Below, piece after piece: positions 1 through 10,105 of a stretch of 40,353 nt of DNA (position 1 is the first letter of the stretch; each line of letters starts with the position of its first letter). Made by a program: the position numbers and the translations under genes. This stretch comes from Smithella sp. (GTDB lineage Bacteria; Desulfobacterota; Syntrophia; Syntrophales; Smithellaceae): the NCBI GenBank assembly GCA_012510495.1, contig JAAZHX010000297.1, forward strand, positions 1 through 40,353, in the 5' to 3' direction. The notes under the pieces were generated by a model. That model did no database searches. It saw only the letters and a program-made list of their open reading frames with translations, and was not told the origin of the DNA.

Positions 1-199
1 ATTTTATTAGCAAATTGGACCGCGTGGCGATCAGCGCCGCCATCTCCCCTTCCCGGATCTCCATCCGTCCGGCGATCCCCTTCCTGATTTCGGCGACGAG
101 TTTGCGCTTGTGGTCCGAAACCGGACCTTCATAGGGCTCACAAATTGCTGATGTGTTCGGATGACCTGCACAGGATGGTGAGCAGCTAAGAAATCGCTG
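1..199 (-). other. Open frame running off the left edge, unidentified
   Basis: On the minus strand the frame is open from about 199 to the window edge and includes the residues EPYEGPVSDHKRKLVAEIRK, which look like real protein with a charged, helical character. No ATG, GTG or TTG start is visible in frame, so it may be the remnant of a gene or use a start I cannot see. I do not recognise the family. It lies just downstream of the RelE relic on the same strand. Confidence 0.2.
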
Positions 200-222
200 T
201 TATTTTATTTAGCATCACAGGA

Positions 223-480
223 CTAATTTTTGCCAACAGGATCATCGTAAACGGTTTTTCTGTCCGCTATTCTCAATATCAGAATGATTACGGAATCTCT
301 GTTTATGGCGTAAATGATGCGGTATGATTCGTAGCGATAACGATCAAGACTCTTAAAGATTTCCTGGAGCGGCTGGACGGGTGGAACGGTTGAGTATGTG
401 ATCAGCGACTTGCCGAAGTAAAACGGATGGGCAAATTGGCAGACAAAATGATTCTGCTTGACGAAAATCCGTTTGTATTT
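223..480 (-). pseudogene. RelE/ParE-type toxin relic, no start codon
   Basis: The minus-strand frame ends with RYRYESYRIIYAINRD followed by VIILILRIADRKTVYDD, the signature C-terminal half of RelE/ParE toxins (strand-rich RYR..YRIIY.I and a closing hydrophobic R..R..VY). The frame is bounded upstream by a stop at 481-483 and contains no ATG, GTG or TTG before the conserved part. The N-terminal residues do not resemble the usual toxin start. No antitoxin gene is visible beside it. I read it as a decayed toxin; a rare start codon (ATT) cannot be excluded. Confidence 0.55.
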
Positions 481-501
481 TTAATAATTCGTGATTATAT
501 T
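473..501 (+). promoter_or_regulatory. Possible sigma-70 promoter of pdxS
   Basis: TTGTAT (473-478) and TATATT (496-501) are separated by 17 bp in an AT-rich stretch, giving a predicted start near 508 and a leader of about 55 nt before the pdxS start. The match is moderate in both boxes. Confidence 0.35.
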
Positions 502-562
502 ACACAAGATTTTCGTGAAACCATGAAGAGACGATTTTACAAAGTCAGGAGGCGTATAAAAA

Positions 563-1444
563 GTGGATGCAAAAAGGTATGAATTAAATGTTGAGCTGGC
601 GCGAACGCTTAAGGGTGGCGTCATTATGGACGTCACCAATGTAGAGCAGGCCAAAATCGCGGAAGAGGCGGGCGCGGTCGCCGTGATGGCGTTGGAGCGC
701 GTGCCGGCGGACATCCGCAAGGACGGCGGGGTGGCCCGTATGTCCGAACCGGCCATGATTGCCGAAATCAAGAAAGCCGTTGCCATTCCGGTCATGGCCA
801 AAGCCAGAATCGGCCACTTCGTGGAAGCACAGCTTCTGGAAGCCCTGCGCATCGACTACATTGATGAAAGCGAAGTCCTGACGCCGGCGGATGAAGAATG
901 CCATATCGACAAAACGAAATTCTCTGTTCCCTTTGTCTGCGGCGCCCGCAACCTGGGAGAAGCCTGCCGCCGCATTGCCGAAGGCGCGGCCATGATTCGC
1001 ACCAAGGGGGAAGCGGGCACGGGCAATGTCGTGGAAGCCGTCCGCCACATGAGGGCCATGAACCGCGAGATCCGTCAACTGGCGCAGATGCCGGTTGAAG
1101 AAGTGACCGGATTTGCCAAGGCCAACGGCATTCCCTATGAGCTTGCCCTGAAAGTCAGAACGCTGGGACGTCTGCCGGTGGTCAACTTTGCCGCGGGCGG
1201 CATTGCGACGCCCGCCGATGCGGCGCTGATGATGCAACTGGGCTGCGACGGGGTTTTTGTCGGCTCCGGCATTTTTAAATCCGCCGATCCGGCCCGCCGG
1301 GCGCGCGCCATTGTCAGAGCGACCGCCCATTTCAACGATCCGGAAAAAGTACTGGAAGCGTCGATGGATCTGGGCGGGGCCATGCCGGGCCTGGAAATCG
1401 GCCAGATTCCGCCCGAGCAGATTCTGTCCGGGCGGGGCTGGTAG
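563..1444 (+). CDS. pdxS: Pyridoxal 5'-phosphate synthase, synthase subunit PdxS
   Basis: PdxS builds pyridoxal 5'-phosphate from ribose 5-phosphate, glyceraldehyde 3-phosphate and ammonia in the DXP-independent pathway, in the cytoplasm. The 293-residue length equals the family norm and the (beta/alpha)8-barrel landmarks are present: Asp23 in VIMDV, the first catalytic lysine Lys80 in VMAKARIG, and the second, Lys148, in [13 protein letters not shown]. The start is GTG, supported by AGGAGG at 547-552, 10 bp upstream. The partner glutaminase pdxT, which usually sits next to pdxS, is not adjacent; the next gene is a GNAT acetyltransferase. Ammonia may therefore come from a distant pdxT or from free ammonium. 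The identification is very secure. Confidence 0.97.
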   Translation: MDAKRYELNVELARTLKGGVIMDVTNVEQAKIAEEAGAVAVMALERVPADIRKDGGVARMSEPAMIAEIKKAVAIPVMAKARIGHFVEAQLLEALRIDYIDESEVLTPADEECHIDKTKFSVPFVCGARNLGEACRRIAEGAAMIRTKGEAGTGNVVEAVRHMRAMNREIRQLAQMPVEEVTGFAKANGIPYELALKVRTLGRLPVVNFAAGGIATPADAALMMQLGCDGVFVGSGIFKSADPARRARAIVRATAHFNDPEKVLEASMDLGGAMPGLEIGQIPPEQILSGRGW

Positions 1445-1508
1445 CAAAATTTTTTACCGGGAAGGCGAAAGCCGGACGAAACCGGCTCTGTATTGCCCCG
1501 TAACCCCC

Positions 1509-2288
1509 ATGTCTCTTGTCCGCGTCATTGAAGATACGTTTTTTTCCGTCTGCCGCTACTGGGGCGGCCTTCAAAACACTTTTGACTGTTTTGGCCCGGT
1601 CCGGGCGATGCAGACGGGGATCGGCTCGGCCGATCTGAACATGGTCTGGAGCGAAGCGCCCCTGACTCGGGAAGACGCGCCCTGGATCCGGCAGGTTGAA
1701 AAATATTATGAAAAGGCGTCCCTGCCCTACTGGTGGTGGGTGTTCCCCTGCGCGAAAACCGCGGAAACGATTCAACTGCTCAAAAACGGCGATTACACGT
1801 ATCTTTTAAGCACGCCGTGTATGCTGGCGGATTTAAGCGAGCTGTCTTTTGAAAAACCCCGCAAAATGTCGCTAACCATCAGACAGGCCGGCAGCAGGCA
1901 AGATCTGGCGCTGTGGAAAGAAGTGACCTTTGCCGGTTTTGATTTTCCGGAAAGCGACCGGGCTTCCTATGATCGTTTCATCGGCGCCTTCTCTCCCGAT
2001 CCCGGTTCTTGCCAAAAAGCCTTTCTGGCGTATGACGGCGGCAAACCGGTCGCCGCCTCCCTGCTTTTTCTGGCGGGCGATGCCGCCGGCCTCTACTTCA
2101 CCACGACACTTGGCGACTATCGCTGCCGGGGCATCGGCCGGGAGCTGGTGTTGGCAACGCTGCATCACGCCCGCGCGGCGGGTGCCCGCGTTGCCTCGCT
2201 TCAATCGTCGCCGGACGGCCTGAGCGTCTATAAAAAGACGGGATTTAAAGAATGCTGCCGCGTGGACATTTACGGCCGGAAGGAGTGA
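1509..2288 (+). CDS. GNAT-family N-acetyltransferase
   Basis: The 259-residue protein has a C-terminal GNAT domain: the acetyl-CoA binding motif A is YRCRGIGRELVLATL near residues 200-214 (R-x-x-G-x-G), followed by the beta-bulge region and YKKTGF, the classic motif B ending. The N-terminal 110 residues are aromatic-rich (LPYWWWVFPC) and have no family I can name. The substrate is unknown. The ATG at 1509 is chosen because the longer open frame overlaps pdxS; no strong ribosome-binding site precedes it. It follows pdxS by 64 bp and could be co-transcribed with it. Acetylation of a small molecule or peptide is all the sequence supports. Confidence 0.8.
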   Translation: MSLVRVIEDTFFSVCRYWGGLQNTFDCFGPVRAMQTGIGSADLNMVWSEAPLTREDAPWIRQVEKYYEKASLPYWWWVFPCAKTAETIQLLKNGDYTYLLSTPCMLADLSELSFEKPRKMSLTIRQAGSRQDLALWKEVTFAGFDFPESDRASYDRFIGAFSPDPGSCQKAFLAYDGGKPVAASLLFLAGDAAGLYFTTTLGDYRCRGIGRELVLATLHHARAAGARVASLQSSPDGLSVYKKTGFKECCRVDIYGRKE

Positions 2289-2306
2289 GAGGCCAAAGCG
2301 TTTTTT

Positions 2307-2471
2307 TCAGGCGCTGCTTCCCGCGGCGTCCGGACAGGATTTTGCTTCAGGAGCTTCCCGCCCCGGCTTTGTTTTTTTCTGAGAAAACCGGATCACTTTT
2401 CTTGCGGTCCAGACGCGGAGCAACAACACGAGCACAAGACAAACCACCGGCAGCAGGACGGCCAGAATCAA
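2307..2471 (-). CDS. Possible 54-residue single-span membrane protein
   Basis: A minus-strand frame starting at TTG (2469-2471) encodes a strongly hydrophobic helix, LILAVLLPVVCLVLVLLLRV, followed by a basic tail, the layout of a small membrane-anchored protein. It fills part of the 267-bp gap between the acetyltransferase and glutamine synthetase. The start codon directly follows an in-frame stop and the ribosome-binding site is poor, so this may be chance. No family is recognised. Confidence 0.25.
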   Translation of the reverse strand: MILAVLLPVVCLVLVLLLRVWTARKVIRFSQKKTKPGREAPEAKSCPDAAGSSA

Positions 2472-2555
2472 TCATCCGCAGGCGTTTCCGGACGCTTGCG
2501 CAAAATCCGCCTTTGGAGTAAAGAGAAGCATCTCTCGCAAAAGGATGACAAAGCC

Positions 2556-4727
<2,172 letters not shown>

Positions 4728-4847
4728 GAGGATCGGAGGCTCGGTCGGGCGTAAAGACCCGGCGCGCTATTGCCCCTCTTTGCTATTCTCCTTCTTTGGG
4801 ATGATTGCGTTCTGTTTAGCTTCCATACGCCAAAAGAACACATTTGT

Positions 4848-6005
4848 CTATCCGCGGCGTCGCTTTTTCTTTTGCAAGAGGCGCTCCAGGCGATCCAGCC
4901 CTTCCCGGATGTTTTCCAGGGACGTGGCGTAGGAGAAGCGCAGAAACCCTTCGCCCCCGCTGCCGAAGTCAATGCCGGGCGTCACACCGACCTTCGCTTT
5001 TTCCGTGATCCGGAAAGCCTCCTGATAGGAGTCGGAAAAAAATCTGCGACCGTCGGCAAATACGTAAAACGCACCGGTGGGTTCGACATGGATCACAAAA
5101 CCCATATCCGTCAGGCGTTCCAGCATGTAGCGGCGGCGTTCATCGTAGGTCCGGATCATGTTCCGGACGGCCGTCTTTGTTTTCGAAAGCGCCGCAATTC
5201 CCGCCCATTGAATGAATCCGCCCGCCGAAATCATGAAATTCTGATGGATGCGCTGCATGACCGCACTGAATTTTTTGGGAAAGATCAGGTAGCCCAGACG
5301 CCAGCCGGTCATTGCGTAGAGCTTGGAAAAGCCGTTGATGACAAAAGCCCGGTCGGTAAACTCCAGGATGGAGTGCGCCCGGTCCCGATAGACCAGCCCG
5401 TGGTAAATTTCGTCGGAAATAATGTACGGCGCGTCAAACCGGGCAATGTCCCGCAGCTGTTCTTTGTTCATGACAATGCCGGTCGGATTGCACGGAGAAT
5501 TGATCATGATGCCTTTGGTCCGCCGGGAAAGCTTTTTGGCGATGTCCTGATGCCGGTATTGAAATCCTTCTTCCGGGTAGGTTTGAATTTCCCTGAGTTT
5601 GCCGCCCGCTGCCAGAATGAAATTTTGATAGCAGGGATAGCGCGGGTTGGAAACAATGATTTCATCGCCGTGGTCCAGAAGCGCGAGCATGGCAAACAGC
5701 AGAACCGGCGACGTTCCGGTGGAGACAAGGACCTGGTCGGGCGAAATGGATACGCCGTACTCCTTCCGATAAAAATCGCAGATCGCCTGACGCAACTCAA
5801 GAAGCCCCAGCGCGTGTGTGTAACGGGTTTTGTTGCTTTTCAGGGCGGCGATGGCCGCGGCGCTGACCGCTTTCGGCGTCGGAAAATCCGGCTCGCCCAC
5901 TTCCATGTGGATGATGTGTTCGCCTTTTCGTTCCAGCTCTTCGGCTTTGGCCATGATGTCCATGACGATAAAAGGCGTGAATCCGGAAGCGCGTTTTGAA
6001 ATCAT
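4848..6005 (-). CDS. PLP-dependent aminotransferase, class I/II
   Basis: This 385-residue protein is a fold-type I aminotransferase of the aspartate/alanine aminotransferase group, moving amino groups between amino acids and 2-oxo acids. Seen directly: GEPDFPTP near the N-terminus (residues 37-44), NPTG at 173-176, DEIYHGL with the PLP-ring Asp198, and the Schiff-base lysine Lys228 in NGFSKLYAMTGWRLGY. The C-terminal FLRFSYAT carries the conserved carboxylate-binding arginine. The exact substrate cannot be read from sequence. It lies 7 bp after a 41-residue ORF on the same strand, with which it is probably translated, and converges with glnN. Confidence 0.9.
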   Translation of the reverse strand: MISKRASGFTPFIVMDIMAKAEELERKGEHIIHMEVGEPDFPTPKAVSAAAIAALKSNKTRYTHALGLLELRQAICDFYRKEYGVSISPDQVLVSTGTSPVLLFAMLALLDHGDEIIVSNPRYPCYQNFILAAGGKLREIQTYPEEGFQYRHQDIAKKLSRRTKGIMINSPCNPTGIVMNKEQLRDIARFDAPYIISDEIYHGLVYRDRAHSILEFTDRAFVINGFSKLYAMTGWRLGYLIFPKKFSAVMQRIHQNFMISAGGFIQWAGIAALSKTKTAVRNMIRTYDERRRYMLERLTDMGFVIHVEPTGAFYVFADGRRFFSDSYQEAFRITEKAKVGVTPGIDFGSGGEGFLRFSYATSLENIREGLDRLERLLQKKKRRRG

Positions 6006-6012
6006 ACAATCC

Positions 6013-6138
6013 TTAATTTATTTGCAGCAAACGGGCTTTTTCGTTCAGCCGCCACGGCGCTTTGCCTGTCGGTTTGGTTGTGCCGGCTGGAGCGGCCGGC
6101 TTTCTTGCGGCTTTTATTTTCGGGGAGGTTGTTTTCAT
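6013..6138 (-). CDS. 41-residue basic protein or leader peptide before the aminotransferase
   Basis: An ATG at 6136-6138 is preceded at ideal distance by AAGGAGGG (6145-6152), the best ribosome-binding site on this side of the window. It opens a 41-residue frame rich in Lys, Pro, Ala and Thr (start MKTTSPKIKAARKPAAPAGT, end KAPWRLNEKARLLQIN). The stop overlaps the leader of the aminotransferase, whose ATG begins 7 bp downstream. The N-terminal half looks disordered and basic, the last 16 residues could form an amphipathic helix. No family is recognised. It may be a real small protein or a translated leader that couples translation of the aminotransferase. Confidence 0.5.
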   Translation of the reverse strand: MKTTSPKIKAARKPAAPAGTTKPTGKAPWRLNEKARLLQIN

Positions 6139-6250
6139 TGGTTGCCCTCCTTGAGGCAGGAGAAGAGAATCTTGACACGACGCTTCGATTCATAATTACC
6201 TGAAAAAAAGGCTGGTGTAAAGGACGCAAAATTGTTGCCGACAGCCTTGT

Positions 6251-7231
6251 TCAGCGAACCTTCAGGACGATCTTGCCGATATGAGCGGCCGATTCCATGA
6301 GGGTATGAGCCTGCGCGGCTTCGGCAAGCTCAAAGACGGCGGAGATCAAAACCTGCAGCTTTCCCGCGTCAAAGAGCGGCCAGACGTTTTTGAAAAGGGC
6401 TCGAGCGATGGAGGCCTTTTCCTCCAAAGAGCGGGGACGGAGCATCGAGCCGGCGAAGGTCAGGTTCTTGGTCAAAATCGGCAGACAGTCCAACGTTGCT
6501 TTAGCGCCCTGCAGGAAGGCGATTTGCACAAGCCTTCCGTTTCGGGTCAGAAGACTCAGGTTCTTCTGAATGTAGGGGCCGCCCACGAAATCCAGAATAC
6601 AGTCGATACCCCGCTTTCCCGTCAGGCTTTCGATTTCCTTCGCCCAATCCTGTGTCGTGTAATCCAGCGCAACATCCACCCCCAGTTTTTTCACGGCCTC
6701 CACTTGAACGGCGCCGGCCACGGTTGTAAAGACGGAGGCGCCGAAGGCTTTGGCCAGTTGGATGGCGGTATGGCCGATGCCTCCCGCGCCGCCGTGAACC
6801 AGAAAATTTTCTCCGGGCTTCAGCGCCCCGCGCTCGAAGACATTGGACCAGACGGTGAAATAGTTTTCCGGAAGCGCAGACGCCTCCGCCAGGGAAAGAC
6901 CCCGCGGAACCGGCAGGCAATGGAGGACGGGCACGGCGCAATACTCGGCATATCCGCCGCCGGGAACAAGCGCGCAAACCGAATCTCCGCTGGTCCATTC
7001 CGTTACATCGTCCGCGACGGCCGCGATCCGGCCCGCGACTTCGAGGCCCAGAATGGGAGACGCATCAGGTGGCGGAGGATATGCTCCCATGCGCTGGAAG
7101 ATGTCCGGACGGTTAACGCCCGCGAAGGCGACTTCAATCAGCGCTTCGCCGGGTTTGATTTGCGGCACGGGTCCATCCTGCAGGGTCATGCAGGAAGCGG
7201 GGCCGCCTTTCCCGTGGTTGATATATTTCAT
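6251..7231 (-). CDS. NAD(P)H:quinone oxidoreductase, zinc-free MDR family
   Basis: A 326-residue medium-chain dehydrogenase/reductase of the quinone oxidoreductase / PIG3 branch, which passes electrons from NADPH to quinones or similar acceptors. The N-terminal GroES-like domain carries AFAGVNRPDIFQRMGAYPPP (residues 36-55), typical of PIG3-like proteins, and no catalytic zinc cysteines are seen. The Rossmann motif is HGGAGGIGHTAIQLAKAFGA (146-165). The start ATG at 7229-7231 follows GGAGGAG at close distance; the open frame extends further upstream but without family similarity. It diverges from the liv operon across a 336-bp gap. True substrate is unknown. Confidence 0.9.
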   Translation of the reverse strand: MKYINHGKGGPASCMTLQDGPVPQIKPGEALIEVAFAGVNRPDIFQRMGAYPPPPDASPILGLEVAGRIAAVADDVTEWTSGDSVCALVPGGGYAEYCAVPVLHCLPVPRGLSLAEASALPENYFTVWSNVFERGALKPGENFLVHGGAGGIGHTAIQLAKAFGASVFTTVAGAVQVEAVKKLGVDVALDYTTQDWAKEIESLTGKRGIDCILDFVGGPYIQKNLSLLTRNGRLVQIAFLQGAKATLDCLPILTKNLTFAGSMLRPRSLEEKASIARALFKNVWPLFDAGKLQVLISAVFELAEAAQAHTLMESAAHIGKIVLKVR

Positions 7232-7463
7232 AACTCCTCCGCCTTTTCCAAAATGCTCACGCCTGGACCACCGGTGATTAACGATTTTTCCTCCCGCCCG
7301 CGGGCGCAAGAAGATGTTTTCCCTGTCGTCCGGTCTGTTCAAAATGCCGTCTGATTCTAGCATGCCGGAAAGAAAAAAACACGGGGTCCGGCTGGTCCTG
7401 CCGGGTAAAAATCTTGGAATTTCTTTCGTTTCGACAATGTTATTTTCTGTTCATGAAATGTTC

Positions 7464-7492
7464 TTGACAGGCAATTTGTGTTTCTGTATGAT
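7464..7492 (+). promoter_or_regulatory. Sigma-70 promoter of the liv operon
   Basis: TTGACA (7464-7469, perfect) and TATGAT (7487-7492, five of six) are separated by 17 bp. The predicted start is near 7499, giving a leader of about 69 nt before livM. It lies in the 336-bp gap between the divergent quinone oxidoreductase and livM; apart from this promoter I see no gene or repeat in that gap. Confidence 0.7.
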
Positions 7493-7567
7493 TTGCTACT
7501 AGTTTACGTGAAATGAAGCAGATGCACCGGACCTCTTAGCGAGAACTAATAGTGGCGTGGTGATTCT

Positions 7568-8638
7568 ATGGACATGAAGCGCGATTATTATGAAGACATC
7601 GAGCTTTTCAAGAGCGGCACTGTTTTGGTTTGGACGATCCTTCTCCTGCTTTTCCTCTTTACGCTGCCTCTCTACCTGCCTTCATACAACATCTATCTGG
7701 CCAACATTATCCTGGTGAACGTCATCCTCGCGGTGGGCCTGAATATTCTGGTGGGTTACACCGGCCAGATATCCCTGGGGCATGCCGGTTTTTTCGCGGT
7801 GGGCGCCTACGGAACATCGATCATTATGATGCATTTGCATGTTCCTTTTTTGCCCGCCATCATTATGGCTGCGCTGATCGCGGCTTTTCTGGGATTTATC
7901 ATCGGTCTTCCGGCGCTGCGGCTCGAAGGGCCCTATCTGGCGATTGCCACACTGGGCTTCGGCCTTACCATCATGCATATCATCGGTCGATGGGAAGTTT
8001 TCGGCGGCAGAATGGGCATTACCGCGCCGCCTCTTGACCTCGGAATTCCCGGTTCCTCCTGGAGCCTGGTGCTCAAGGGAGACGTACAGATCTACTACCT
8101 CATCCTGGTAATCACGATCCTGCTCGTCATCGGGGCGCGCAATCTTATGAAGACAAGGGTGGGGCGCGCCTTCATGTCCATTCGCGACGACGATATCGCC
8201 GCCGAGGTCATGGGCGTGAATCTGACGATCTTCAAAACCATGTCTTTTGCCGTCAGCGCTTTTTACGCCGGTATTGCGGGCGGCCTTTACGGGTTTGTCG
8301 TTACTTTCTTCGATCCCTTTTCCTTTAATCTGATTCTTTCCATCATTTTTCTGGTGATGGTGGTGGTCGGCGGTCTGGGTTCCGTTCTGGGAGCGATCAT
8401 GGGCGCCGTCCTGATTACGTATCTGCAGTACGACCTTTTGAAAAATGTGGAAAACCTGCCCTATCTGGGCGGGCTGTTGGTGTCTATTTCCAAGCAGTGG
8501 TTTACCGTTATTGGACTGGCCAATTTTTCGGGGATTGCCCTGGGGCTCATCATGATCGTCATTGTGATTTTTGAGCCGTTGGGAATGTTCGGCATCTGGA
8601 TCCGGATCAAGAAATACTGGAAAACCTGGCCGTTTTAG
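7568..8638 (+). CDS. livM: Branched-chain amino acid-type ABC transporter permease LivM
   Basis: One of two inner-membrane permeases of a high-affinity uptake ABC system. The 356-residue protein is very hydrophobic with about nine to ten spans and shows the family marks NILVGYTGQISLGHAGFFAVGAYG as an early block and GRAFMSIRDDDIAAEVMGVN, the loop that contacts the ATPases. It is the first gene behind the promoter, ahead of livH, which is unusual because livH commonly precedes livM. A second ATG two codons in is an alternative start. Substrate may be branched-chain amino acids, an amide or an organic acid; the family covers all of these. Confidence 0.93.
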   Translation: MDMKRDYYEDIELFKSGTVLVWTILLLLFLFTLPLYLPSYNIYLANIILVNVILAVGLNILVGYTGQISLGHAGFFAVGAYGTSIIMMHLHVPFLPAIIMAALIAAFLGFIIGLPALRLEGPYLAIATLGFGLTIMHIIGRWEVFGGRMGITAPPLDLGIPGSSWSLVLKGDVQIYYLILVITILLVIGARNLMKTRVGRAFMSIRDDDIAAEVMGVNLTIFKTMSFAVSAFYAGIAGGLYGFVVTFFDPFSFNLILSIIFLVMVVVGGLGSVLGAIMGAVLITYLQYDLLKNVENLPYLGGLLVSISKQWFTVIGLANFSGIALGLIMIVIVIFEPLGMFGIWIRIKKYWKTWPF

Positions 8639-8659
8639 AAGTCAGCGGGGAGACGTTGC

Positions 8660-9532
8660 ATGTTTGAAATGCTCTTGATTGAAGGTCTGGCCATCGGAGC
8701 CTGCTACGGACTGTTCGGCGTCGCCGTGGCCATCATTTACAAAACATCGGATGTCGTGAACTTCGCCCAGGGGGAAATGGGCATGCTGGCCACGTTTGTC
8801 GCCTACCATATCCTGATCGCCTATGGATGGCCCTTCTACCTTGCCTTTCCCGCAACCCTTCTCTTTGCTATTCTGCTGGGCATGGCCATTGAATTTTGTT
8901 TTTTGCGGCCCGCCAAGGAGCCGACCGTTCTGGGCCTGCTGATTCTGACGCTGGGCGCGGAGATGCTGCTGATGGGTCTGGCCGGCTGGAAATGGGGCGC
9001 GGAGCAGAAGGACTTTCCGTTTCTTCTTTCCGTTCACAGGAATATCGAGATTTTTCCGGGCTTCTCCCTCAACGAATGGACAATCGGTGTTTTCGTGCTG
9101 ACGGCGGTGGTCATGGTGCTGCTGTTTTTGTTTTTCCGTTATTCCAAACTGGGCATCGCCATGCGCGCGACGCAGCAGAATGAAAACGCCGCCAAGATTA
9201 TGGGCATCAAGGTGGAGCGGGTATTCTCCATCACCTGGGGAATGAGCTCCCTCATCGGCGCGCTGGCCGCCATGTTTTTCGCGGCCCGCTCGGTGCTGGA
9301 TCCTAATTTCATGATGGAGCCCTTCATGCGCGCCTTCGCCGCCGCGGTGCTGGGCGGGCTCACCAGCATTCCGGGTGTTGTCATCGGCGGCCTGATCCTG
9401 GGCATCATCGAGAACTTTTTCGGCTATGCCTGGCCGGAGTGGAAGCCGATCGTGGCCTTTGTGGTCATCATCCTGGTGATTACCGTTCGGCCCAGCGGGC
9501 TGTTCACCAAGCATTATGTGAAAAAAGTCTAG
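8660..9532 (+). CDS. livH: Branched-chain amino acid-type ABC transporter permease LivH
   Basis: The second permease of the uptake system, 290 residues and about eight membrane spans. The family signature YKTSDVVNFAQGEMGMLATFVAY appears near residues 29-51, and SKLGIAMRATQQNENAAKIMGI near 165-186 is the ATPase-contact loop. GLTSIPGVVIGGLILGIIE close to the end is also conserved. It starts 21 bp after livM with GGGGAGA upstream, so it is in the same operon and would form the heteromeric channel with LivM. Confidence 0.93.
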   Translation: MFEMLLIEGLAIGACYGLFGVAVAIIYKTSDVVNFAQGEMGMLATFVAYHILIAYGWPFYLAFPATLLFAILLGMAIEFCFLRPAKEPTVLGLLILTLGAEMLLMGLAGWKWGAEQKDFPFLLSVHRNIEIFPGFSLNEWTIGVFVLTAVVMVLLFLFFRYSKLGIAMRATQQNENAAKIMGIKVERVFSITWGMSSLIGALAAMFFAARSVLDPNFMMEPFMRAFAAAVLGGLTSIPGVVIGGLILGIIENFFGYAWPEWKPIVAFVVIILVITVRPSGLFTKHYVKKV

Positions 9533-9590
9533 GACTTTTTTGCCGGCCGCTCCGCCAACAGGGATCGGCTGGGGCATCCGGGAGATTTTC

Positions 9591-10043
9591 ATGAGCGGAA
9601 AGAAAATATCCATCGTCCTTTGCGCCTGTGCGGTGGTGCTGGTCACCGCACTGCTGATTTGGGACACTCCTCGCAACCGGGCGCAGCTGCTTTTGGAAAA
9701 AGGGGCGATTGAAAGGACTGCTCACCGGTATTTCAAAGCGGAGCAGGAGGGCGACCGGAAGCAGACCTACGCCCTTCTGGCCCCTTCGTCCGCTTACCGG
9801 CAGACGCACTCCTACGAGTCATTTTTGAAGGACATCGCCCAGCACCCGTCGGTGAAGATCGATACCTACCAGATTGTCGGCATCCATCGCCTGCGGGACA
9901 ACGATCGCCGGGATGAGTATCCCGGAGTGGACAAGCTGGTTCAGGTGGAAGTGGATGTGACCTTTGTCAATGAGGGCAGGAATAATGTTTTTAATTACAG
10001 TCTCACTTTTCTCAAAGAAAAGGGAAGCTGGTATAAGGGATGA
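9591..10043 (+). CDS. Unknown protein with one N-terminal membrane anchor, in the liv operon
   Basis: A 150-residue protein with a single hydrophobic segment at about residues 6-24 (ISIVLCACAVVLVTALLIW) preceded by lysines, so it is likely anchored in the inner membrane with the rest outside the cytoplasm. The soluble part has a NTF2/DUF4878-like flavour (YFKAEQEGDRKQTYALLAPS, then a beta-rich half ending in SLTFLKEKGSWYKG), which is inference from pattern only. The ATG at 9591 is chosen for GGGAG just upstream. It sits between the permease and substrate-binding genes, suggesting an envelope role connected with transport; not a standard Liv component. Confidence 0.75.
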   Translation: MSGKKISIVLCACAVVLVTALLIWDTPRNRAQLLLEKGAIERTAHRYFKAEQEGDRKQTYALLAPSSAYRQTHSYESFLKDIAQHPSVKIDTYQIVGIHRLRDNDRRDEYPGVDKLVQVEVDVTFVNEGRNNVFNYSLTFLKEKGSWYKG

Positions 10044-10105
10044 ACCACACAAGGGTTTGAAGGGAAAAGCACCGTCAACACACAAAACGAGCAAAAGGAG
10101 GGATT

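Noticed and set aside
458-486. TTGACG with a 17-bp spacer to TTAATA as the pdxS promoter
   Set aside because: The -10 match is poor; TTGTAT/TATATT slightly downstream is better.
6172-6192. TTGACA on the plus strand upstream of 6250
   Set aside because: Spacing of 15 bp to a TAATTA box and no plus-strand gene to serve.
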